Under the pieces are notes generated by a model. That model searched no databases, was not told where the DNA came from, and was given only the letters and a program-made list of their open reading frames with translations. The position numbers were made by a program, and so were the translations under genes. Shown here piece after piece: positions 36,201 through 52,605 of a stretch of DNA of 64,000 bases. Position 1 is the first letter of the stretch. The number at the start of each line of letters is the position of its first letter. Origin of the DNA: Lindgomyces ingoldianus (Eukaryota > Ascomycota > Dothideomycetes > Pleosporales > Lindgomycetaceae); the NCBI RefSeq assembly GCF_010093535.1, contig NW_022985173.1:477919-541918 (forward strand). Reading direction: 5' to 3'.

Positions 36201-36691
36201 ACTTTGAGGAGTCTTCTTCAACTCACCTCTCCTTGGGGATTTGGCCCCTCCCCAGACACATGACTAGCGATGATGCTCTCCCTCCGTGTGATACTCCCCG
36301 CACCGCCAGCTGCAGGTGCAGGATAGGTACACTCTCTCCCTGAGGTCTCGCAGGCGCGGCAGGTCGTGTTCACGCCATTGTTGATGCACTTGACTTTGCT
36401 GCGCCGACAGCGCGCGCATGCGATGGAGGACCGCATGCGAGGCTGCTCCGGGCGCCGCGCACCCCCCTCTGCCGGCTGGCCCTCAACGTGGGCGGGAATG
36501 AGAGGCCGTGGTGCAGTCAGAGGGGAAGTCTGCGCGGGGGGCGACTGCAGGCCGTGAGGGTGCAATGTCGGCAGGCGCGAAGCCGTGTACGGGCTCTCTG
36601 CCGGCGGAGGGATGCTGCTCGCCGGGCCCGAGGAGCTTGTGGGCGCTGAGGAATTAATTTTGGCGGTATTGACGGGCTCTTCAATCGGGGC
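33220..36691 (-). CDS. Zn2Cys6 transcription factor with fungal-trans domain (5' end unresolved)
   Basis: Exons in coding order: an exon open from 36691 to 36227, then 35988-35854, 35803-34791, 34735-34305 and 34247-33220, together about 1000 residues. The zinc cluster IACARCRRSKVKCINN followed by TTCRACETSGRECTYP has the spacing C-X2-C-X6-C-X8-C-X2-C-X6-C. A basic KRPRPKK segment and a Ser-rich linker precede the fungal-specific regulatory domain (LFEIFQQHFSTDLPFLHPPTF, then the GMCQGVKAWISIGVAIRSAQ and RRRTFWSCFIMDRYLSSGK blocks). The C-terminus is Gln/Pro-rich and probably an activation region. It should be a nuclear DNA-binding regulator of unknown targets. No ATG is in frame between the zinc cluster and the stop at 36694-36692, so an upstream short first exon is missing from this model. 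The 238-nt intron after the zinc-cluster exon is unusually long for this window. Confidence 0.85.
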
Positions 36692-39600
36692 TTAAGGGAC
36701 GCGGAGGAGAAGGGCACTTGTCGGCGAGCGTGCTGCTTCTCCTCGTAGTAGTCGCGGATGTTGCGCAGTCGGAGGTGAAGCTTGAGGTGGCGGTAGGGAA
36801 GACGGACACGGCCAATTGGGCGGCGCGGACTTTGGAGCTGCCCCGGACGAAGCTGTGGGCAAGGCGGAGGGCTGACCGAATCCGCAGAACCGCAACGCCC
36901 AGCTGCCGTGGACTGCCAGATCGTGAGAGAGATGTCGTGGTTACAGGGCGAGGGCGCGCAGGGTGTAGACGTGGACTGAAGGGGACGGTGGCAGCTGGCA
37001 GCTTCTTCGGCAACAAAACGCGACTGCGGGTGCGTTCAAATGACCGGAAGGGCTGACGAGCAGCCCGAATAATAGCCCGGATGTAACGGCTCTGATCGAC
37101 GAGTGCTGTCGAAGCTCCCGCGACGCCCAGCCTTCCAGGGCTCCCGTGCGCCAGCTTCGCAACTCGCTAATAGTTGGTTATCAGATGATCAGGCATTCGA
37201 GATTCTCCAAGCTCTCTCATCTTCCCTCTCGTTGCACATCTCGTGAATCTGAAATGGCATCCTCAGTAGCACAAGGCTACTTTCCTTTGCTGCGTCCTAG
37301 CCACCCCCGACCGGAGTCCGCCTTCCTGACTCAACGCGGCCAGCCGGTGATGCCGCTCTGATGGCCGCTTCTCGCCGAATGGCTCCCCCAGAGTGGCAAC
37401 CTCACCAAGCACTGTACTGTGCAGGCGAGAGAACTGGCGGTCCGTTCAATTCGGTGCCCGGCCCGACACACATGACAAAAGGGCTTCGACCGGCTCGGAC
37501 TTCAGTCCTGTCCGATCCGGCGGCCTCGCGGAGCTTTTCTCGTCATCATCTGCTCTATATTATGTCTTCGCATGATGGTCCATCTTTGGTCCCATGGCTA
37601 GATCCGCATTGTATCATGCTACCCAGCCGAGAGAGTTCGAATGGCTGTCATTCGTCAGCCCCTTTGCTCTCTTTATCGACCTGCAGCGGCACCGCTTCGC
37701 AGCAGTATCCGAGGGTTGAATCTTCTGGCCTGCTCGGCCCTGCGCCTGGCAGTGAATCTGCAATGCCGTCCTAACCGGATCGACAACCCTGCCAAGTATC
37801 TCACCACCAAGAGTTCCCCACATAGTCTTTTCTCCGCGTGTTACGCAGGGTTTGTCTTCACAAGACCAAAATGGATCCGATCAGCCTCACAAGGCCAGGC
37901 TCCAGCCACATGTACAAGTCTGCTCTTTGCAGCACTGCATGCTGCGTGAAAGTTGTTTTCAGCGATAGCATTTTGACTGTCAAATACGAGCTCGCGTGCC
38001 GATGTGGGACGCCTTACCTTCCTCTCCATTCGAGAGACAGCGCAGAGACGTCAAGCGCGCCAGCCATCTACTGCCTGACATCATTGTGGGCTGATGTCGA
38101 TGCGTCTGGTGAATTCAGCACAGGTGGTGGCCCGAATCGGCCAATGGAAAGCCTACTTGTGCCGGCGCCGGGTGAAAAGTTTCGGGGAATAAGATACGGA
38201 CTGCCATTCAAGGGATCCATTTCGTTGCCGTGAGCTCAGGGTTCTGGGCGGAGTTTCGGGCCTGCCCGGACATTCCTTTCCAACAGAAAGAGAGAAGGGC
38301 TTGGTTGGGAGGGAAGAGTGGTCAAGTCTGGTTTCCCCACTCGTGCAAATTCCTTCTTTTGACTAAGTACACATTCGACATATTTGGGTAGCTTCTACGC
38401 AGTTACGCTCATTTAGAAAAAAAAAACCCTTTCATCGTCCTAACCCTTTGCTTAATTCGCGTAAGCGGTCAAAAGAATAGGATTGTGTGTACGATATCTG
38501 TTCACGCTCTTCCTTTTGTGAGCTCTCTCGACTATATCCAGGTTTTTTGCGTCGTAAGGACCTAACCTATCGTAGTGGGACACAATCTTTGACCATTCGA
38601 GGATGAGTTGAAGTCAAAGCAGAGTGTTCTGTGTGGCTTCCGTGCAGCAAATCGCTGTTTGTCAGCATCGTGGCAAAAGTTTAAATTCTGCTCCCAGGGA
38701 CAAGTAGAAAGCCTCCTTCCTGTTACGGAACCACGTCACGATATTACCACTAGAAAGTAGCCGCAACCTCGCCGAAGATCCTCCACAAAAGAAATTATTC
38801 CACGCTTGACCGATGAAACTATCTTGAAACAGAGGCAAGCTTTGAGTTCCATGTCCTGCATCCGGTGCCAGAAATAACTATGTCACAAGGAATGGATCTC
38901 ATTCTCCATATTGGCACGTGACATAAACGACATGATTTGATTTAGGACCGAGATTTATATGCCCTTAACAAACTCTACTTAAATACAGAAAAATGACAAG
39001 ATACCGAACATCATCAATCACATTTCGTGGTAACCCCGCCGAGTTTAATAGATATATCTTAACAGTCGGATTCTGGGCATCCTATGTAACGAAACTCACT
39101 CAGAAAATTCTGTCTGGATCGAGATTTTATGAGATGACGGCACTACCACTCACTTCAACATGCAAAGAAACTGTATTTCTGAGTAATGAGCAATAGGCAA
39201 CAGATACGTTTCTTGCGTTCCGTCTCCATTTCCTTCAGGAACCAATTGCACGAATATTCTTCAGCTTACGAAAACTACACATGAGGAGTAGCTCGTCTCC
39301 AAACCGAACTCGACGCCATGTAATGTACCGGAAAATATACCTGGAATGCGAGCTTAGAAAGACAATGAATTAAGTCTCGGGAAGGAAATCACGCACCTCC
39401 AATTGTCTCCTTTTCGTTTTTGCATTCCAAGAGAAAGAATCAATGCATACTTCGTTACTTCGCGTTACCGTCATTCTTACAAGGCTCTAGGGCGTGCAAA
39501 GCCGGAAACACCAATCACACCACGGAGCTTCCGAAGAGAATAGGTAAGCTACGAGACTTTGACCTGTATTGTTTATATATCAGCGAAATGTCGGGCAACC

Positions 39601-40514
39601 GTGATGACGAGTGCCATACAGGAGCTGTAGGCGAATCAATGAGAAGGAAAGGGTGTGGTCCATTGCCATGCTGTGTAAGTCAGGGTTTCAAGAGTGTGAT
39701 GCGGGCGCAAAAGCGACGAGACAACAGCCTGAGACCGCAAATAAGCATTGCAAGTGGATCGGATCATGTTCCACAAGTGAGATGGTGTTGCGCACACGCG
39801 ATCGATCACTTCGTATGCTAGCTAGAGCTGAGCGACGACCGTGATGACGCCCGCAAGTTGATGATGGAATCAGAGCAAGATTAATCATTCATGCCGACGA
39901 GCGTGAGCTATGGCAAACTGTAGACTGCGAGGTTAATTATGAGAACGCCACAAAGTGGCTGAGGAGTGTTTGGGATGTCCCCCGCTGCCTTCGCCAGGAC
40001 AAACACGGGATTTCTTGGAACACACCCCACCTCTCCCTCCGCCGAACTCTGCGCTCCGTCATATCGTCTGCGCACCACGCCTATTCCTCCTCTTCTCGCA
40101 CACCTTTCAGCTCACACATACGCACGCCTCTAGCCTTGTTGGCCACCCTCTGCTGCAGGAAAAAGGAGGGTGCGGGCGATCAATAAAGCTTTGGGCACGA
40201 GGTGTGGCTGAGACGCAGCTCAAGTACGAGCCTCAACGACCACTTTTGACATCACGCCTGTGGCCTACCCCAGAGGATCCTCCACCGACACCCGTCATTG
40301 CTAGCGACCCAGCGCCTCCCAAGAGAGTGTTATATTCTTCTTCCTCCCCGCGACGACAGCGTCTTCGCCGAACCTCTCGCGGCCCGACTTGGGCGTCGAC
40401 TCTATCCTCCGCCACGCAGCCTGTGACTGCAAGGCACACCACCTCGCCGCCCTGCTTCGGCGAAGAGACTCTTTGGACGCTTTCTTCGCCAGATATCCCT
40501 AGACCACCGCCACC
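36692..40514. other. Long divergent intergenic region
   Basis: About 3.8 kb lies between the Zn2Cys6 regulator (-) and PKC1 (+). The first 300-500 bp (GC-rich) probably contain the missing first exon of the regulator. The last 550 bp (39960-40514, CT-rich on the plus strand) fit the PKC1 promoter and 5' UTR, with GCCACC just before the start codon. Between them only unsupported open frames (for example 37361-37774 and 39420-39821) were seen, and no mobile element with clear ends. Confidence 0.45.
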
Positions 40515-44438
<3,924 letters not shown>

Positions 44439-44734
44439 AAACTAACAATCAACTCAAACCGGATTTGCTTTCATTTCGAATACCCTGGGTTTTTCAGCTT
44501 TCGATTTTGGGACGACTTCTTGTGAATGCAATGCATGCAAAGCATAGGGGTAATTCGACTGGCTGACTGCATATGGCATCGACCGCTGCCCTCCCCTCCC
44601 TCTTCTTGACAAATAGCTAGAGTTGATGGAGGTGTTGGTGTTAGTGTTGGTGTTGGCGGCGTTGCAAAATGAGATCGAATCTGTATCGCCGTCGTTCTGA
44701 CTTGTTTTTATCCCCTTATTCTTTTGGCTTTGAG

Positions 44735-44771
<37 letters not shown>

Positions 44772-45183
44772 TGTAATTGCAGCTTGAGATGTGTGTGGTG
44801 GGTGTCCTCAAGTCTTGTGAAGATTCTGGTGACATGGTAGGGTCAGGTCTGGCTGGCTAGTGAAGGAGAGGGGAGGATGGATCTTGGGAGACTTTCTTCT
44901 TTGGTCGGGACTTGTTGTAACGGACGGGCGAGCAGGCGGAAGGGCGGGCGACTCTTGGGCTTTATGGATAGACGAAACAATTGTCAACGTCAATTTTCTT
45001 GCGGTGAGGGGTTTTGTTTAGGATAGGAGTATCAGATGTGTTCCTGTGATGCTTCCCCCTTCGCAATGGCAACCGGTTTGCTACATAAATATTCTTCGTT
45101 AGAATTACGTGCTTCGAACCGTTCTTCACTACTGTTGAAGCCCCCGATTTTAGAGCGATTTCTTTGAAGACAGGCATACAACC
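44439..45183. other. PKC1 downstream region
   Basis: This 745-bp stretch holds the 3' end of PKC1, the CA microsatellite and a GTGTTG/GTTGGT repeat near 44634-44655. No gene is supported. Confidence 0.5.
44741..44769 (+). repeat. (CA)14 microsatellite
   Basis: About 14.5 CA units lie some 300 bp after the PKC1 stop codon, probably in or just beyond its 3' UTR. Confidence 0.9.
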
Positions 45184-45856
45184 CCTTCTCCCAGTGTGTC
45201 CAACCGTTAGTTACGGAGCCTTTTGGAGGCTGTATAGTACAGTTACGGAAGAGGAGGCTGTTACTAACTAACTGTACGGAGGAGATGACGTCAGTGTACG
45301 GTTAGGATACAGTAACTGAAGTATATTGAAGTATTATGAAGTAATTGCGCTGAAGCTAAAGACTATACCCAATTAGGAAGTTGTGATACCCCTTGTGAGA
45401 TCTACTGTTGTTGATCTCACTGTTTTAATGTACTCTGTAAGCTCAGTCAGCTCACTAGTAACAGCGTTGTTACGTAACTAATTCTTCTGCAGTTGAAGAG
45501 CCTCTATTGTCGACCGCGTCGTTGATTGGGATAGGAATTGGGACATCATAATGGGCAAAAGAATAACGTAGATGGCATAGTTGCTGAATTTGTTAGAAGA
45601 TTGCTAACAAAACAGGCAATAACAGCATTCTCCGCATTAATCTCCGAACACGAGCCCCCTGGCCCTCAGCAACCTGCCTTCAACCGCCCAAAACCACCAA
45701 AAATCCTATATAACTACCGTAAACGGTTAGTACAGCAGCCTCATGTATAGTACAGTATACTGAGTAGATGCCCTGTACGTACGTACGTGACCAAAATCAG
45801 TGTACTGCAGTACTGTACTATTAGGTGTACTAACGGTTGGACACACTGCCTTCTCC
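45184..45856. mobile_element. Non-autonomous hAT element (MITE-like) with 8-bp TSD
   Basis: The element runs 45192-45848 (657 bp). Its ends are a perfect 20-bp inverted repeat, CAGTGTGTCCAACCGTTAGT, read inward at 45192-45211 and on the opposite strand at 45848-45829. It is flanked by an exact 8-bp direct repeat CCTTCTCC at 45184-45191 and 45849-45856. The CAGxG-type terminus and 8-bp target duplication are hallmarks of hAT transposons. Inside are many TACGTAC/GTACTG words, an 8-bp stem at 45395-45402 and 45413-45420, and no transposase-like frame; the longest (45538-45750) is unrecognised. It must therefore depend on a transposase elsewhere. Perfect ends and duplication suggest a fairly recent insertion. 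Confidence 0.9.
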
Positions 45857-47406
45857 TTTTCGGCATCCACCTGAGTAGTGGAGAGATCATTTGCATGTGC
45901 TTTCCGTCTGAGAAACGTCTATATAAAGCCCCCACCCTACCGCCTTTGATCTCCAGAGCACCATCACTTTGTCTTTAGGTTCCAAATATTTGAAGTCCCA
46001 CCCCCATGTACTCTTTAGGGGCACCTTTGCTGTAGAAATAAGATTATCTTCGACATTGCCAATGTTTTAATACCGAAGGGTCTGAATGCTATAGTTGCTA
46101 TTCAACTTCGTGTTTCTCTCGTTTCATAGAGAGAGACTAGGCAAGAAAAATAGCACCGAGGTCTAACACCTCTGGAGGAGGCATACAGTGAGTGAAGATA
46201 TGTTGAAATGTTTTGCTCTACGTGCAGAGCGGAGTTCTTATTGTATGGACGCTATGCTAGTTAGTAACGTTCGTTGATGTGATTTTGAATGACCATCTCC
46301 ACTATCGAAGTTCTCGAACGAGACTCAATTCTATAATTACTGTTTTAGTTATGTTAACGCTTACTCTTGCCGGCCGGGACTTCTAATTCTCACTTGACGT
46401 GGGACATAATCATGTAGATTCCGTTTGTTAAATCTCTCGCTAGAATCGCAGCGAGTGTGAACAAAACGCCGATTTTTCAATCCTAAATTATCCCTCTCAT
46501 ATCCCACGTTAGGTGGTAAAATGCAGTACATACATCTCCCTCTCCTCTTTCAATTTTCACAGCAGTCCGCAGCAGCTAGCCAGGAATGTCCAGTGAAGAA
46601 AATCTTTGGCACCTTGTACTAACGGGCGCACCAAAAAGTTCCTTGCTTGCTCAAAATTTTGCGATATACATGATTCCTGACCAACCCTGGAATAGGGTTT
46701 CAGTGTCTCGATGGCTAACTTTGTGGCACACGATAAAGCTGACTCCTGCACAGTGGAGGCGACTGAGGTACATAAACCCGCTTCCGTCGGGTCTGTCCTC
46801 ACATATCACAACAACATCCCGGAACACCAGAAATAACCTGCCGCAGTGACCTTGATGCTTCGCCAGTCTTGGGCTAAAATTCTCGACCCACTTCCTGCAC
46901 CGCTCGACCAAAGTTCTCACCCCATGTTGTGGATGTCTACTTACAAATGTGCCCCATGGGCATTTCTGGAGAAATGCGCTGCAATTTTGTGGCATGGTGG
47001 GCTTAATGCTCCCGCCGGCGATGACCATGTACTGTGCTTAAAAATTCGACATTGTCGAAAAGCACGGAACTTCTGGAAAGGGGGGAGCGCTTGGAAAGCT
47101 AAAAGCAATGCAGCGTAGAGGGAAAGAAAATATGGCACAATCCAAGAACGGAGGGCGGTTTCCACGGTGTCGATGAGCTATTTTCGACAAAGACAATACA
47201 CAAACGAATCAAACACCATAGTTTGGTCATGATGATGATCATCATCATCAACCTCAAATGTTGAATAGGATTTCGTGACGAAGCATTAAATGAGATCTAT
47301 ACAATGCATGCATGGATTCTTTTCCAACCATCCATCCACGGCAGGAAGCTAACTCAGACCACATTCCCAAACGCCTCTGTCACCCATCATCTGTCCAAAA
47401 ATTGGG
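45857..47406. other. Gene-poor stretch after the hAT element
   Basis: This 1.5-kb stretch lies between the hAT element and the 3' end of threonine synthase. Overlapping short frames on both strands (46557-47165) have no motif. A GATGATGATCATCATCATC palindrome-like run is at about 47230-47249. Confidence 0.45.
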
Positions 47407-49159
47407 TTATTTTCCGGCTCTCTCTACAGCCTGTAATTCTGCCTCTACCTCCGCAACAACCACCCTCCTCACACCTTCCCACCCCTCGGACTTCTTGACA
47501 TTGCTGACCCTCCGCGGTTTGTCTTCAAGCCCGACAAACTCTGATGGTAGTACTACATCCCAAGAATAACCTCTTTGACCATTGAGTGCCATATCAACCG
47601 CGCTGCTGAACTTGGCGGGGTGTGCTGTTGCTAGCGAAATGTGATGTGTGCTAGGTGGTGTGGCTCGTTCCGCAGAACGAAGGGCGCCCGTGATGCCAAT
47701 AGCCGAATGTGGATCTAGGATGTATCCTTGTGAAGAAGGCGAGCTGAAGATCTCAGTGATGGTCTGGAGAGTCTGCCTGTCGGACACCCGCTCTGACTCA
47801 AAGTCCTTCTTAGCCGCAGCTAGAATCTGTTGGTCAACGTTGAATCCTCCCTCCGCCTTCAACGCATCTAACCACAATCGGACATGCTCGCCTGCTTGGC
47901 TCCGCCGCTGGGCAACAGCATCGGATGATGTGGTGTATACTTCGTAAGCTAGGAACCAGAGGAGTCGTTCGAAATTTGACGAGACGAGGATGTCCATTGC
48001 CGGACTTAGCGTTTCCTTCACGCCGTCTTCATGGACCTTGACGCCGTCTTGAGGAATACCGCCCTCGGCTTCTTTCCCGTGAACTGGTTTCTTTTCGTAC
48101 TTGCCGGTTTGCCAGAATCGGTGAAGGATGTCATTCTCATTTGTGGCAATGACGAGCTTTTCTGCGGGTAGACCCATGCGCTTGGCGAAGTAACCAGCGA
48201 GGATGTCGCCGAAGTTGCCGGTCGGCACAACAAACCGGATGGTAGAAGCGGGAAGGAAGGAGGGTTTGCGGATGAGGTTAAAGTAGGCGTAGAAGTAGTA
48301 CGTTATTTGCGCGAGGATGCGAGCCCAGTTGATAGAGTTCACGGCAGCGAGGCGGTGGGTCTTGTTGATTTCGGGGTCGGCGAAGAGAGCTTTCACGAAG
48401 TCCTGGACTGCTGTTAGAGGAATGCGCATTTGATAGGGTGTAGCGGAAACGTACCTGACAGTCATCGAAGGTGCCATCCACAGCCAAGTTGTGCACATTC
48501 GCATCCATGACGGTTGTCATCTGGGCTTCTTGAATCGGGCTCACTTTCCCCTGCGGATGCATAATGAAGACCGAGACATCTTTCTTGCCTCGAAGACCGT
48601 AGATAGCAGCGGAACCAGTATCACCACTTGTTGCGCCAATGACCGTCAAATGCTCCCTATCCCTTCCAGTCTTCCCCTGATTCCTGCGCACAAGGAAGTA
48701 CTCAAACAGATTCCCCAAGAATTGCAGCGCGACATCCTTGAATGCGAACGTTGGCCCATGGAAGAGCTCTAGCAGATGTATGTTCTTGTCCTTGTCCAGG
48801 GTCACCGTCGGCGTTACATCCTCAGTTCGAAAGGTCGAGTAGCTGCGGCGTATGATATCTTTCAGATCGGTAGCGGGTATCTCGAAAGGAGAGATGTAGA
48901 GCGAGAAGATTTCGTATGCAAGTTCTCCGAATGATAGGTGCTGCCATTTAGAGACCCAGTCGCTGGGAAGGGAGGGTATTTCTTCGGGGATGAAGAGCCC
49001 GCCATCAGAGGCGAGTCCCTTGAGGACAGCTTCCTCGAAAGAGAGCTGGGGACATTAGCACCATCTTCATGCAGTAAGTATAGGTTGTCGGAAGGCGCTT
49101 ACATCATACGATCCCCCCCGGGTGCTGAGGTAGCGCTGAGAGGCAGTATGGGAGGACAT
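47407..49159 (-). CDS. THR4: Threonine synthase
   Basis: Exons 49159-49103, 49045-48455 and 48402-47407 encode about 547 residues. It begins MSSHTASQRYLSTRGGSYD-LSFEEAVLKGLASDGGLF, the usual start of fungal threonine synthase. The PLP-binding lysine is in HGPTFAFKDVALQFLGN (about residue 122), followed by IGATSGDTGSAAIYGL and the phosphate-binding VPTGNFGDILAGYFAKRMG. The enzyme converts O-phospho-L-homoserine to threonine in the cytosol, the last step of threonine synthesis. An insertion GKEAEGGIPQDGVKVHEDG lies after TGKYEKKPVH and accounts for part of the extra length over the roughly 514-residue yeast protein. Both introns keep phase 0. Confidence 0.96.
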
Positions 49160-50259
49160 TGAGCACCCAATTGAAAACTCAATTGAGTGAGTTTCCTTCA
49201 AAGGACCAGAAAAAGAGGGGAGATATGGACTAAAACTTTAAGACAAATCGGTTAAGCCAGACACTAGTCATGCGAACCCCGTGGGGATATGAAGGTCAAC
49301 TTTGGTAGAGAAGAGGTGGCAGTAAGCTAAGCACAAGAATGTAGCAAGGGAAAGAGTTCGAATGGCGCTGCGTAAGTCCTGCCTAAGCTCGGAGGGTTCT
49401 GTGTAGGAACAGGAAGGTCTCGTTGGGACATCAATTGCTCTTCAACAAGTTCGGGTGAAAAACGGCCCCGCGGCTGAAATGTCCTGCCGCACGGATGACT
49501 GCTCCGAGGAATTTTCAGGCAGATGGGCGGTCTACAGCGGCAGAATCGGCCGCAGGGTTGGAAGAAGCTGCGGCTAGCCAGAACAGGCTCGCGTACTTAT
49601 ATAATCTCACTAGCACGGACCATCTATGCCTCCCATAAAATGCCGCCCTCCCCCGGACCTAATCCTCTTTTCTTTCATGTCGACTTTGTATGTTCCTCCC
49701 GTCCCCCAAGGTTTCAGTCAACTCTAACATGCCGCAGACTTCATAGAATCTATTCTATAGGTATCGTCCTCTTCTGAGTCTCCTACAAGAGCCACAGAAT
49801 CTCCAACCTGGCTGATGAGCTGAATCCTCGGTGTCTCGGAGTGAGGCCTTATTTGCACTTGCTTTGGCGAGTGTGGCGATGATCTTCAGTCAATTAGGCT
49901 CGTACTTCGGTCGGTCTGAGCGACAGGACACTGAGTGAAATCTGACAGGCTTTTGGACTTTTTGTTTTGGATCAGAGTGTTGACTTGGCCATGCTAGTGC
50001 GCGATAATAGCAAATTTTTACTTCTAGTTTACTTTGTGCGCTTTGACTCGCTTGTGAAAATTCTTCAACTCGTTGCCTTCCCTTTGGTTTGTGATGCTGT
50101 TTTCCGTAGTCCTAGGTTGAATTGCTTCCGTATTCACCATAATCGTTTGCGTAACTAGTGTCAATCATCATATTGTGTTCTTCACAAATTGCTCCGCGGT
50201 GTGACTACCATCTAGTTGATATATCCCTCTGTCTGTAAAGTATCATACGGGAATGACTC
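49160..50259. other. THR4 promoter side and LYC1-like 3' side
   Basis: This 1.1-kb stretch lies between two minus-strand genes. No gene is supported. I looked for a Gcn4-type TGACTC box near the THR4 start but found no clear one within 100 bp. Confidence 0.45.
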
Positions 50260-51534
50260 TTAGCACCAGCAATATTTTTCGTTCCCGATCCAATCTATTG
50301 AATCCGCCACGGGCCCATCGTGAGAGGGAAACCACTTCAAGCTCGTGATGCTCTCCATATCGCGGTTAACCACCTTTGCGTTAGGATCTAACTTCTGTGC
50401 AGCTGCCATCATTGCCGACGACGGATTCCAAGCCTCTATCTCCTCCATATTCCACTCTTGCGCCTCGCGTTGTGCCATCAGTAGTAGGGATGCAATTGCG
50501 GCATCGTGATTGTGGTCCGGCGCGGCCCCGTTCATGTGGCTCCTTCCCGATCTCTCCCAATCATTACGACCTTCATCTTCAATTACTAAACGAAGAATAT
50601 GCAGGGTATTGCCTTTGGCTTCTGCAGGGTTACTATTATACCACATGCGCGTCCAGTAGCACCATATCCGCTTTCCTTTCTCGGAACCCACCATTGCACC
50701 CTTGATATCGGGAGTCTTTCCGTGGAGCTCTGTGCCGACAAAATCTTCACGAGCATGGTGCCATCGGATGGTTTCTATGTCGGGAATTAGCGCAACAGCG
50801 GTGTTGCTATTCTTTGCCCGCGATTCGAGGGTCTTTCGAACCAACGCTTCATCAATTTTGCAAAGCTCCGCAAGATGCTCCTTACGAAGCGGTCGAACGG
50901 TTGGGAGGCTGTTCGCATCTAGAGACTCCGATACTCCAGCCGGGATGCATACGTGGGCAGAGTTGAATGGCTCCCAGCCGTGCTCCGCATAGAATTTCTT
51001 TTCGTCATCAGCGCGACGCTCCCCAATTGCATGTGCTTGTCCACTTACTTTGCCGATGTCAGAGAACAGCACAGAAAACCACGATTCAGTCTGCTTGCTC
51101 GTGTGATGCGTTCTCAATAACTTCCCAAGCTCCTGCATCAACCTCGCCGCATAGCCCCGCTTCCTCAGATGCGGCGCACAGAATACACTCCCGATGCCGT
51201 GGGAAATGGTTTCGTGTACCTTGCCATCCTGCCAGACAAGAGCCTTCTTTCGGTAGGTTTCGCAGCTCGCAAGCGGTAAACGAGCGGATGAAGATGGGTC
51301 CAGGGGGTTCTCTTTGGCTGCAGTATCGACCAGAATCCAGTACGTGATGCCACCGTCGCGGGTCAGTGACTGCTTCGACAGGACTTCCTCCCGGCGCAGG
51401 TATGCCGGCAGCGAGAGAGCACCGCGCCATTCAACACCATTGAGCTTGAATTGAATGAGTTTCTCTTCCTCAGTCGGATGGACAAGTGCGAGGGTTGGAC
51501 AAGCCCCATCTGGTAGGTCTAGAGTGGGGTCCAT
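50260..51534 (-). CDS. LYC1-like N-acetyltransferase
   Basis: A single exon of 424 residues. The GNAT-like N-terminal half includes YWILVD, then a segment on Cys/Tyr exchange (LPLASCETYRKKALV) and the acetyl-CoA loop region HGIGSVFCAPHLRKRGYAAR followed by LMQELGKLL. The C-terminal half carries VRPLRKEHLAELCKIDEALV and W-rich segments (WHHAREDFVGTEL, RIWCYWTRMWYNSNP) and ends SIDWIGNEKYCWC. This arrangement is that of fungal LYC1 proteins, named for the lysine N6-acetyltransferase of Yarrowia lysine catabolism. The substrate in this organism is inferred from family only. The start at 51534 is the only good ATG before the conserved LALVHPTEEE block. It diverges from the RBR ligase gene. Confidence 0.85.
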   Translation of the reverse strand: MDPTLDLPDGACPTLALVHPTEEEKLIQFKLNGVEWRGALSLPAYLRREEVLSKQSLTRDGGITYWILVDTAAKENPLDPSSSARLPLASCETYRKKALVWQDGKVHETISHGIGSVFCAPHLRKRGYAARLMQELGKLLRTHHTSKQTESWFSVLFSDIGKVSGQAHAIGERRADDEKKFYAEHGWEPFNSAHVCIPAGVSESLDANSLPTVRPLRKEHLAELCKIDEALVRKTLESRAKNSNTAVALIPDIETIRWHHAREDFVGTELHGKTPDIKGAMVGSEKGKRIWCYWTRMWYNSNPAEAKGNTLHILRLVIEDEGRNDWERSGRSHMNGAAPDHNHDAAIASLLLMAQREAQEWNMEEIEAWNPSSAMMAAAQKLDPNAKVVNRDMESITSLKWFPSHDGPVADSIDWIGNEKYCWC

Positions 51535-52605
51535 TATTACGATTCTGGAGTAGTATAGTAGGAGACAATATGAAGTTTAAAGACGAATTTTCACGCTTGT
51601 TGGGATATTTTAAAGTGCAAAGGTATGTTCACTAACCTAGGACATTCTAATGTAACTATATCATCCTTTGATTCTAGCACCCTCTTTATATCTTCTACTG
51701 GCGTCCTTGCTGTGAAACGCGCCCTTCCAACATTCCCTTCAACTTCCGATGTGGGCCGTTGGAAAGCGAGACGGTTCTGGTGGTCATGCGCAGCGCTTGT
51801 TGGCTTTGAGGAGTAGACTATTACCTAAAGACTAGGTTTACGGAACCGTGGGAGTATGTTCGAGAAGCATATCAAATCGCCTTCGTGCGTGTTTAAGAAT
51901 TGCGTCACATTTGTGTTTTTCAAGGTTCCTTGAGCTCAAACTGCTCCTGGCCAACTGCGTGCTAGTTAATCACGAAGCGCTTAGTCGGGGACGCTTTAAC
52001 CGTGCCCATCCTGGAGACGCCGCACGAAGTTGGTGAGGAGGGAAGGCCGTGTTCAACATCACCCTCTTCTCCCGGGTCGTTGACAGCATAATCTCCACCA
52101 TAGACGCTAAGAAATTGCGTAGTACATGATTGTCCCTCCCTCACTGTGCACGTGGGACTGCGTGCCTTCCCAGGTACTTCCACAGTCACTCCGGAGCAAA
52201 CGCCCGGGCTTCGCAGCTTCTAACGACGCCTCTATCCAGCAGCCAGATCACCGGCATCATTCAACTGCCAGTGCGGCGCAGCCTATGTTTAACCGATCTC
52301 TTCCCTCAGCCTTTTATCACGTGTTGGGGCCGCCTGTGGTGTTGTGTTGACCGGCAAGGCTGTCGACTACCTCTGCTCTTAATCGTTCGATCACTAAATC
52401 GCGGCTCTTTTGTCACTTCCCTCACCTTTTCTCCCGTTTGCTCCCCATTCAATGAATAATTCGCTCCCGATTGACCTTCAATCACATAAGTTCGTGAGCT
52501 TCTGCGTCTCAGCCTTGGAACTCTGTATTCCCCGCCGACCTCATTCCTCCACCACCATCTGCCTGGATCTTGCAAACCAACCTTGAATTCACTCTCGTTA
52601 AAGAG
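51535..52605. other. Divergent intergenic region
   Basis: This 1.07-kb stretch lies between the LYC1-like gene (-) and the RBR ligase (+). CT-rich sequence before 52605 fits a 5' UTR. Open frames at 51962-52459 have no family content. Confidence 0.45.

Noticed and set aside
37361..37774. 137-codon frame between the regulator and PKC1
   Set aside because: Low-complexity Pro/Ser composition, overlaps other frames, no family signature.
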